Assembly: GCA_946406115.1 (NCBI GenBank)
Contig: OX291545.1
Location: 26,221,153 to 26,285,152 of the forward strand
Direction of reading: 5' to 3'
DNA length: 64,000 nucleotides
DNA from: Apoda limacodes
Taxonomy: Eukaryota > Arthropoda > Insecta > Lepidoptera > Limacodidae
The translations under genes and the position numbers were made by a program. The stretch's first letter is position 1, and each line of letters begins with the position of its first letter. Below, piece after piece: positions 1-9,400 of the stretch. Under the pieces are notes generated by a model. It was not told the DNA's origin and did not search any database. It worked only from the letters and a program-made list of their open reading frames with translations.

Positions 1-441
1 GTTCCGTACCTGAAAGTTAATTAGGAACCCTATTACTAAGGCTTCGCTGTCCGTCCGCCCATCCGTCTGTCACCAGGCTGTATCTCATGAACCGTTATAG
101 TTAGACAGTTGAGATTTTCACAAAAGATGTATTTCTGTTGCCGCTATCACAACAAATACTAAAAAACAGAATAAAATAAATATTTAAGGGGGCTCCCATA
201 CAACAAACGTGATTTTTTTGCTCGATTTGCTCGATACTGATTATTGCAACAGGCAGACGCTTAAAATATTCACAGAATATTTAGTAATATAGTCACTTCA
301 AAAATAAATAATTAAAAAACTAAAATAAAACAAATATTTAGGGGGGGGGGTCCATACAATAACCGTGTTTTTTTTTGCCTTTTTTATATACATATAATGG
401 TACGGAACCCTTCATGCGCGAGTCCGACTCGCACTTGGCCG
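1..441 (+). repeat. Dispersed GGTTCCGTACC...CACTTGGCCG element, copy A
   Basis: Begins at the window edge with GTTCCGTACC and ends at GTCCGACTCGCACTTGGCC. Internal landmarks shared with four other copies are TCTGTCACCAGGCTGTATCTC, a run of G before CTCCCATACAACAA, and AGACGCTTAAAATATTCACAG. This copy has an expanded G10 tract near 341. The structure suggests a short non-autonomous element; the class was not established. It lies downstream of the diverged TTLL3-like gene. Confidence 0.75.
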
Positions 442-444
442 ATT

Positions 445-640
445 ATTTATCCGTTATATTATAAAATTTGCCGTTGAGCTATTTTTTGAAAAAAGACCAT
501 CGGCTAACCTATGCAGAATGTTATTATGTAAGGGTGATAGGGACCTGCAAAGTGGATGAGAATTTGTTATTTTTTATCCGCTGTTCATTTATAATGTTGA
601 AAATTTGCCGTTAAGTAACTTTTAGAAAAAGGGTAGGGTT
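445..640 (+). repeat. Direct repeat of an AAAATTTGCCGTT segment
   Basis: Two diverged copies of a roughly 60-base block (TTTATCCG...AAATTTGCCGTTGAGCTA, then TTTTATCCGC...AAATTTGCCGTTAAGTAA) lie about 130 bases apart, just past the end of the diverged TTLL3-like gene. They probably derive from a mobile element. Nothing else is seen between 441 and 830. Confidence 0.4.
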
Positions 641-829
641 GTTTAAAAAAATAATAACTACGCAAATAAAAACAAGTTATCAAAGACATTACAGTTCCTT
701 AATATCTTTAGTAGGATAAACGAGTACAATAAAAGTGAATGACGACAACATATTATTCTCTTTAGTGTAGGAGTGTATTGAATTTGTGTGGCAAGCTTCC
801 TAATAATGTCCTTCTGGATGTTTTGCACT

Positions 830-3800
830 TTAACCATCGACACTAAAGTCTTCAGCTTCTTCGGTGTCTATGAATTGTTGTAATTCTTTGTATATTGCTG
901 TGATTTCGTTACTTTTTTCAACATTTAGATTTCCAATGTTTTCTTTAATTTCGACAGAACTTCTAGAGCAAAAATAATCTAGAGGTAAAGCGTGTCCTTG
1001 TACAGCTATATCTGCACCAATAGCACATCTTGGTGCTGATATAGGCTGTCTGTAAATACATTCAAAATTTCCAGTCGGAGCTTTGGGGTCCTCTGCGTGG
1101 TCTATAATTACTGTAGAGCAAAGAAATTTAATTGATTTCTATCTTAATTTGAATAAATTGTCCTTATTACTATTGTAACAATTTAAATCTCGCTAATCTT
1201 AAATGCGGGTCTAGTAAGTCGCGAATTTGTGTATATATTACATGTATATATATTACATTTTTAGTTTCTTTAGTGTCTAGCATGATCAACCTCTGTTATT
1301 ATTCTATGGTGTTAAGTCCAAAATGTCAAAGGAATAGCTATATTAGTTTTTTAAATAGTTCACTTCTTGAAATTACCGGCGCGAAATTACGCACCTATTA
1401 ACACTTCATTAGACTCGCAATCAAGTTTGTCGTTATCTAGATTTTTTTTTGAATGTAACATACCTTTAACTATGTCATCTACTACAGCAGGACATATTTT
1501 TGCTGTTACAGGGGTGGTGTTCTTAAGATCAGGACTTGCATTGATTTCAATCAACCATGGGCGATGTTGCTTGTCCAAAATAAAATCACACCCGTACAAT
1601 TCGAAACGGTTCTTAGATATTGATAGTGAATCTTGGCAACTCAACATTATACCAGTTATTGACTTCTTCATACCGGGATAGGTTACACTATCCCAAAAAT
1701 TTTCACAGCCGCAACTTTTTAAGTAATCCATGTAAGTTTTCAATTCCCACATATTTGTTTGGGGTAAATCAATGTGTCTCTCTGAACAGTTTTTATATTT
1801 TCTTTGTATAGCATTGTTCGTTAAATGTATAGACTCGTGGTAGTTCTTTAGATTGTATTTTTGTGAACTAAATTTTAGATAACAGTCTTTGTACATCCAT
1901 ACAACTAAAGGATAGGTACTCGTTACCAAATAATATTGTCGAATATCAAATTTTGTGTCATGAATAAGTAGCGGCTCTTCTGAAATCAACAAAATTATTG
2001 ATCTTGAGTTAAAAACCTAGTGTAGTGTAGGTAGGATGCACGAATTGAGATATGAATTACTTACCGATATATTTTTGAATAACAAATTTACCACTAGATT
2101 TGCTTAGTACTGTATTGATAATTCCGAGATCAGTAGCCATCCGTATGCCCCTTCCTCTCGAGCAATGTCCCGGCTTAACTATCCAAATATTATAAAAACC
2201 TTCACAAGGCAACTGCGGCCTATGCTTTTTCATCTTTGCTAATATAAAATTTGCACAATTTGTGTAAATAGGAAAGTCGTATTTTTCGTCAGCTCGAAAA
2301 ATGGCTTCTTTGGCAACAACGCAATAATATTTTTTTATAAAAATATGCCACTGTTTAGCATTTACAGTGTTCGAAGTACAATCAATGTCTTTGTGATACT
2401 TTCGGCATAAGTACTCTTTACATCTATTAAGCGCAAATGTTACTACTTTTACTGAAACAGTTCCTGTTTCTTCAAAGATGGGCTTGTGATTAGCAGAATT
2501 CCAAAGTATCCATTTCAGTAAACTAGTACAAGCAGTAATATAGTAATCTTCTGTAAATACTTCCAAGTCATAACAGTCATCACTGTTATATGTTCTAGGA
2601 CACGTAACTTCAGCAACATTTTCAACGTAAAACCAATAATTTTCTTTCGTTAAAGAGCACAAGCCTTGTTTTGAAGTCCACTTAGCATCTCTCTCTATTT
2701 TATTAGTTATTGTATTATCATCGTTCAGTTTTTCCATATCGATACTCGTGTCACGGTTTACATTTGTTCCCCACACAAAATGCGCATCATGTTTTTCAAC
2801 TAAAAAAGACAATAACAACCTTTCTGTTTCTCGTTGAATTTCAATTTTAGTTGATATAGTTCCATCTCTTATTCTATCTAAATTCATTTTCTTTTCAGGA
2901 ATCTTCTCTATCCAACCTCGTTCGATTAAAGCTTTCTTTAACGCTCTACAACTTCCGTAGATCGTGAATATTTTATTTTCTTTTATAGCGCGTGCCGCTT
3001 GTCTCTTAAGCTCAAGATATCGAGAAGTATTTGATTGACAACTGGCTATAATATTGCTCTTCTCTTTTGGTGAGAGACCAGTGGAAGAGGTCGGACTTTT
3101 GTACATTACCTTTATCCTCTTTAAAGTAACCGGGAAACTCAGCAGTCTCTGCAATAGAGTCTTTGTTAGATACTCGTAAATCGTGACTACATCATCATCT
3201 ATTACTACAAGATCTGCTTTCAACAATTATTTCACGTTAACCTACTTATAATAAAAAAGATAGTACGTATTTATTTATATACCGTAGCATCTTATCTGGT
3301 GCTGGGGTCGGTTTCAAGTTATATCTGCTGTCTATACAGAACTGTAGAATGCTTTAGCATTAAACTGTACAATCGTTTCTGTCTGTACACGCATCACGCG
3401 AAAGCTTCCCATAACCTTAAGTCTACACGAACAATTTTGCGGGCGTTAAAAGTAATAAACATTTTTAATAATAATTATAGCAAAGTTTACTTCAAGATGT
3501 GTCCTTTTGGTACTCGAAGATCCATTTCTTTTATCGCATACTATGGGCCTTTTGGATGCTTGGGTGTTGGATCCGATTTTCTGTGATTAAATTAAGGGGT
3601 AAGTAATTAATTAGGGGAATCTTTGCATTTGATTTAAACAGGTATAGAATATTACTTTATAGTCAGTATTATGACATGTTACTGTTCTAATGTTCTTGCT
3701 TTTAATACGAATAAGTTGGTAAGAACCACATCAAGAGATCTGCCAGTAACTCTCACCACAAGCAACTTGATTTTTACTTCATACACTACAAAAATTCTAA

Positions 3801-4040
3801 GTTAACTTGGTGTTGCAACTTAGCCCCACAAAATTCGTGTCTTGTGTGCATGATACATTTACATGATCGCCAGTGCATAATAAATCAGTTGGGTTTTCCG
3901 ATATAATTCACTTATTAATCCTGTTGTTAGTAAGTAGGTATAAAAAAGGAAGAATGCATAGATACAACAAAAATATTTCATAAAAAAACAAACCGTACCT
4001 TTTTTTTACGGGAAACTTTCTTCTTCTTTTTATTTGGCAT
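830..4040 (-). CDS. TTLL3-like tubulin glycylase, diverged tandem copy (5 exons)
   Basis: Predicted tubulin glycylase of the TTLL3 type, which ligates glycine to glutamates in tubulin tails, mainly in axonemes. Coding exons on the minus strand are 4040-3999, 3580-3491, 3148-2065, 1979-1464 and 1110-830, giving 670 codons with TAA at 832-830. Every joint has GT/AG ends and matching phase. Residues 1-14 are lysine-rich (MPNKKKKKVSRKKK). The TTL domain runs from about residue 100 to 577. It shows WIVKPGHCSRGRGI (about 366-379), QKYIEEPLL across an 84-base intron (1980-2063 or 2064), FDIRQ, HLTNNAIQ, FELYGCDFI and PWLIEINASP (about 545-555), so the ATP-grasp and metal-binding residues look intact. 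The tail after the domain is only 93 residues. The 3148 acceptor (TATTGCAG) was chosen because it joins in frame; an alternative at 3118 is also in frame, and without the two upstream exons translation would start at ATG 3106. The neighbour at 5521-12137 is a close paralogue in the same orientation. Family call is secure; initiator versus elongator activity cannot be read from the sequence. Confidence 0.85.
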
Positions 4041-4450
4041 GACTTTGGAATCATTGTTTCAATATAATTAAATGTTATCTAATGAAATAAAAATTAAAAA
4101 ATAATATAAATTCAGTAGGAATTCAAGCTTGCATTTGTTTATAACACGGGATTTAAACAGAAACTAAAAACATAGCATTTCGGTAAATGATACATACCTT
4201 TTCACTAAAATAAAACATTTTTATTTAAAAACATTTTTTATTTTTGTTGTTCCATTACATTTTTACATTTTAACATACAATAAATTTACACTTTATGACT
4301 GTTGACAAACAGCATGACATGACGCAACCTACTTGAAAGCTATCCAAAAACTTCAACAGATATTTTCTTTTTTTGTTATCCATGAAGAAGGCTGCATGCG
4401 AGAAATTTGATCCTGTAAGGATGATTTTGAAATTTAAGAATTAATATAAT

Positions 4451-4853
4451 AAAAAAACACGGGTTGCACTCCGGGAGTGCCGGCAGAAATGAAAACTTGA
4501 ATATTAACGTTGTGCATTTTTGATATTTTGGAATGGTTAGGGAATAATTTTGCACGAATTGCTTTAATTATCAGTATAAAAGTACTCTCATTTATGTGGT
4601 AAAATACAATATTCATTTATACACACAACACAAACATAACAATTTATATTACATTAAAAAATTAACACTTCAGAACTTTGGCCGCACTGTAAAAAGAGAG
4701 GGGGATACTTCGTCTCCTACGCCAAACCGGCGGTCTACAATCCCTTCGTCTTACGAATTTTCGATCAGGTCACGTGTCCTGACGCGAGTTTAACATTTTT
4801 TACTCATCACAAAAAAAGTGCACAACGCCGCTATAGAAGCTTCACTTTAAAAA
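4451..4853 (+). repeat. GAGTTGCACTCCGGGAGTGCCGG element, diverged copy
   Basis: Starts with AAAAACACGGGTTGCACTCC and ends with GTGCACAACGCCGCTATAGA and CTTCACTTTAAAA. It is one of four copies in the window (others at 14711, 24349 and 26687) and sits between the two TTLL3-like genes. Short inverted segments (GAAGTGAAAAC near the left end, GTTTTCACTTC at the right end) are best seen in the 14711 copy. This copy differs most in the middle. Confidence 0.7.
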
Positions 4854-4895
4854 CATAACTTTGGAGGTAAATTAAATGTACTGTGTGAGGAGGTG

Positions 4896-5101
4896 CCTAT
4901 ATCATTACATACATCTTATTTCACTTTAATATAATTGAATCCACTCTTTTTTTCACCTATATCATTGGTTATTCTTAACCTACATCTTATTCCACTTTAA
5001 TATAATTTGATCCACTCTTTTATTCACCTATATCATTGGTTATTCTTAACCTACATCTTATTCCGCTTTAATATAATTTGATCCACTCTTTTATTCACCT
5101 A
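4896..5101. repeat. 71-bp minisatellite, about 2.9 units
   Basis: Three consecutive units at 4896-4955 (shortened to 60 bases), 4956-5026 and 5027-5097, each beginning CCTATATCATT and ending CCACTCTTTTATTCA. Units two and three differ at essentially one base (CCACTTT versus CCGCTTT), which indicates a recent duplication. It lies in the spacer between the two TTLL3-like genes. Confidence 0.9.
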
Positions 5102-5441
5102 AAACAACAAAAAACTTTTTATTCTTAGTGCTGATGGAAGCGGAAACTATCGGTAGCCCACCCTTTTCAAAAATTGCAATAACCCTTTCCGCCACACTGC
5201 ACAGATAAATTTTACTAAAACCAAGTGCAATTCTGGTAAAATAATATTTTTAATACTATCTACATCGATCTTAATTAAAACTTGATCCTATAGTAACGCA
5301 CTTTTAAATGACTTAATTAAAAAAATAGAAATCTAATTTTAGAAAACTAAACTGTTTTTCTAGTGCCAGTCATAGAAATTTGAAACGTAAACTAATGTTG
5401 GCGTTTAAAGGTTTTGGAGTCACTCACTACCTATCTAACAA

Positions 5442-5447
5442 TTTATT
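5442..5447 (-). terminator. Poly(A) signal AATAAA after the intron-rich TTLL3-like gene
   Basis: AATAAA on the minus strand lies about 75 bases past the TAA stop at 5521-5523, a plausible cleavage signal distance. Another AATAAA lies near 5120. No canonical signal was found close behind the tandem copy's stop at 830. Confidence 0.4.
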
Positions 5448-5520
5448 AGTAACCGCAATTTTCTCATTTGAGAAAGAACAAACTACATATAACAACCCTA
5501 TTCAAGCTAGTAATTTAGTG

Positions 5521-6488
5521 TTATGAATTGGGATATCTAGGTTTTGGTTTCAAATCGGTTGCAACACTATCGGACATTGTATCGACGCGATATGGATTGT
5601 AAATTGACTTACAACTTAAAGAAGTAGATATGGGTTTCTGTCTAATTTTATTTTCCTCTCGTAGTTTACAAATGTTTTTACCAATTGCGCGCAGTTTTTT
5701 GATAGAATCAAGATCATCAATAAAATGTTGTGAATTTGTAGTTTCTACAAGAGGTTTGTGGTTAAAATTAACTACGCAGGACTTCGTTTGTCTTATAGTG
5801 GCAATCGATTCCACCCTATCCATTATTTTGTTCTGGACAGATATTGTGGACCGTAAAATACTAGCAGTTTCTCGTTCCCATTCAACAGGATCTATGTAGC
5901 AACGTTTGTTACCAACAGATATGCTATTACATTTATCCTCTTTGGTTGCTGGTTCTGTACGAAATTTGCTGTTTTCCTTACCAGCCAGCCCATCTTCAGG
6001 CCGACAGCACGAATGAGGAACGATATGCCGCTTAAAGCCTGAGTTTCTTTGGCGCCTTCCTCGGTATAACCTAGAAGAGAGCGCGGATGATTTACGCTTT
6101 TTTGATCCGCTCGTCAAACCTGATCTTACAATAGTGATTGCTTTTCGTACCGTGAGAGATTTCTTAGGTAATAGTATACCGTCCTTGTCAGTGGGCAGCG
6201 CGTCGTAAGGATTTAACCAAGCGAGAAAGTCTGTGATGATGGGACCGCTGTATTCTGGAGGTACTGGTAGATTAGGTTCTGGGATGTTTTCCTTGGAAGG
6301 AATGCGGGCTGTATGAGGAGTGGTACATTTTGCATCGGTTTTCTTTTCCTTAGATTTTTTGAACACTTTTTTGCCGTTAAGGCATAGTGTTAGACCAAAA
6401 TATGCTGGAGCTTTTGGAATGATTTGCTTGTATACTAGCTCAAAGGTTCCTGTGTCAGCATCAATGTTCTGACGTCGATCTACCACAA
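5521..6488 (-). CDS. TTLL3: Terminal exon of the intron-rich TTLL3-like gene: basic C-terminal tail
   Basis: This single exon supplies residues 557-878, all beyond the catalytic TTL domain. It opens with the family-typical [19 protein letters not shown], then becomes low-complexity and charged: a lysine cluster ([11 protein letters not shown]), a [20 protein letters not shown] stretch, and basic blocks ([17 protein letters not shown]). The acceptor is TTTATTTACAG at 6489-6490, joined to the AAAG donor at 8114 so that Lys-Val is split across the intron. No known domain was recognised in the tail; it may serve microtubule targeting, but this is inference. The tandem copy's equivalent exon (1110-830) is about a third as long and shares only the first 25 or so residues. 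Confidence 0.85.
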
Positions 6489-9400
6489 CTGTAAATAAAA
6501 TGTATAATTTTTTAGGGTTAAGTGAATTGCATTAAACTAAACTTGGAATTCCCTAGAATGGTGTCAAAGAATAAATGGATTAGTCTCGCCAAAAATCAAG
6601 TCGATTGTATGCACCGTTACTACGTGGGGAATCGTGCGCTGCAGAAATGAATATTTCCGTGGGAACTATCATTTTAAGATCAAGGTTATTTATATTTCTT
6701 AGTTTCTCCAGCTATCCCTGTGCCAAAAAACCGGGCAAGAGCGCGTTGAATTCTTAAGTTTTTTTTATCACACAAAACTGTTGATTTTGTAAGTTTGTGC
6801 CTACGTCCTACATTAGGTATTCGCCATATTATTAAAAGACCAAACACTTCTCCTAGGTTTTCCTGTTTTCTATAAGTAAAGCACTATTTTCTATATATTT
6901 TCAAATTTTCAGCTCCACATTTTCGGAGATAAGGTCTATTTCTATAATAGTTATTTTTTATCTATCTCCTTAAATAACTTTAAAACTTACTATACGTATT
7001 AAAATTATAAAAAAATACATTTGAGACTCTCTTTTGCCCTTTTTTTATGTCATACGGTAGGTACAGTTTGCAAACTGTTGATTTTATAAGGTCGTACCAG
7101 CGAATGATAGGTAAACGATTTTCATTCGCCTGCATGGGTTGTACACTACTCCTAATCTTAAGGGTGTTACCATGTTATTTTAAGACCATATAATTCTCAT
7201 AGGTTTTCCTGTAATTTATAAGAACTATTTTCTGTGGGCTCATAGTAGTTTTGGAGATATTTAAACTATTTGTTTTAAAATTATAAAAATATATTTAAGA
7301 CCCTCACTTGATATTCATTTGAAATGTCACACGGTATAGTATCCTTTTTTTTGCACCATATTCAAAATTTATTTATTTACGTTATATGGCTGTGCTTAGG
7401 TCACAGACTTATGTAGATAAATATGTAGATAGTTCTATATATATTTTTGATAGAACATCTTGTTTCTTGTCAAATTTTAGATTTTAGATTTCAGGTCAAC
7501 GGGAAGTACCCCATAGGTTTTGTTTTATTTATATCACAATATGCGACAAAAATGATCGTATTTACGCATATTTTTTTGTTGCATTGACCTGTAAGCTTTA
7601 TTTTTTTACAACTTTAAGTGACCGTAGACTTTAGTATTTGATATTAATTTCATCTTAATACTTCACTTTTTTTAATGTGTTAAAACTACAAATTAACGAA
7701 TTTCGTTTTTTTTTTTCTATATGATGATGTAAGACCTTGCTTCGTGTCAAATTTCATCATTCTAGGACAACGGGAAGTACCCCATAGGTTTTGATTTATT
7801 TATGAACATTCTAAAAAATATTGCCGTATTTTTTATTTCTTTGACTTAGAAGCTTGGTTTTTTTTACAGCTTCAAGGGATCGTAGACCTTAGCATTTGAT
7901 ATTAATTTCAACTTAATGCTATCAGGCATTCCAAGGCGTTGTCAAGACTGACAGACGGACAAGAAAGTGATCCTATAAGGGTTCCTACTTTCCTTTGGAG
8001 GTACGGAACTCTAAAAATAAAAGTCCTAAAGCAGACAAAACGGGACGGACGGGAAAACACAATTCATACTCCCTGCTTGAGGAGATAAGTTTTTTTAGTG
8101 ATAGTGTAGGTACCTTTAACAACATCCTCGAGGCATTGAGGACACAACCTCGCAGTAACGGATGTCGTTGGGGCCAAGTCTGGACTCGAGTTGATTTCGA
8201 TCAGCCAAGGTGTAAAATCATCGGTTAACATGAAATCAGCTCCATACAACTCGAAACTGTTTTGACGCTTGTCCATTGAGTCCTGACAAGCCAACATAGC
8301 TCCAACTAGACACTCCTTAATCCCTGGATAGATTTTCGAGTCCCACATTTCATATTTTCCTATCTGTCTTTAAGAAAAAAATGTGTTACTTTCAACTAAA
8401 TCTTAGTTATTTTACTTTACTTCAAAAACTTACTTGAGATACGCTTTAAAAGTATGACAATCCCACATATTTTCGTCTGGTAGCGCTTTATCACGATCCC
8501 CAGTGTTTTTGTACCTGCTCTGGACAGCATTATTCGTAAGATGGACTGATTCGTGATAATTCGACAGACTAAAAATTTGAGAGCTAAACCTTAAATAGCT
8601 GTCTCTGCAACATGTACACAGTATGTTAATGTATGTAAAATCAACAATTGCTTTACAAAAATTCTGTGATACCTACTTACTTGTATACCCAAATTGTCAA
8701 TGGTTGACAATTTGTTATGAGGAACCATTGTCTTATGTCAAACTTGGTATTGTAAACGACTAGTGGACTCTCTGAAAATTACAAGAAATACTTTAAGAGA
8801 TAATAGACAGCATCGAGCCGAAAATATTTGTCTATAAATTAAGTTGCCATTTTACATTAGTTTTATTTTGCTTTAATTTACCTATATATTTTTGTACCAC
8901 ATATCTAGTTTTCTGCGCAGATGCAATATTTACAAGACCAATAATGTCCTTTATATTGTTCATCAACTGAATTCCTTTTCCACGACATTTGTTCCCAGGC
9001 TTGACAATCCAAATATTTAAAACACCATCTATGTCAATCTGTGGCCAATATTTCGTCATACCTGCTAATATCTTGGCAGCCTTTTTCTCCAGTTGTCTGA
9101 AATATTACATCATGTTAGTTCCTCCTATAGGTTAATTCTAATTGAATGGCTACAGGTTTTTGTTGATTGTAATAAAATGTAACTAATTTACTGTAGTTTC
9201 TCAACCTCATGGCTGCTAGAACAAATCATTAAATAGAGATAGGCTTCTATATGTACATCTTCTGTATTGTCTTTTACAATTTTTACGTACGATAAAAAAC
9301 TATTACGTTGCAACATAAAGACATACCTAATATTTATATTCTTGTCTTCCATAAATTTAGCTTTTTCATGGACTAGGAGATAATGATGTGTGAGAAATTG

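Noticed and set aside
1387..1463. Extension of the minus-strand ORF past the TTL domain to the stop at 1387
   Set aside because: The donor AAAG|GTATGTTA at 1464/1463 joins in frame to the exon at 1110, exactly as in the paralogue, so the extension is intron.
3299..3586. Plus-strand 95-residue ORF
   Set aside because: It overlaps the minus-strand exon 3580-3491 of the diverged TTLL3-like gene; no splice or start support on the plus strand.
4896..5101. CRISPR-like array
   Set aside because: Units are contiguous 71-base tandem copies without spacers, in eukaryotic DNA.
5630..5899. 89-residue plus-strand ORF
   Set aside because: Shadow of the terminal coding exon of the intron-rich TTLL3-like gene.
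9188..9326. Open extension of the exon ending at 9327
   Set aside because: A consensus donor ATTAG|GTATGT and the phase match to the exon at 9096 show this is intron read-through.
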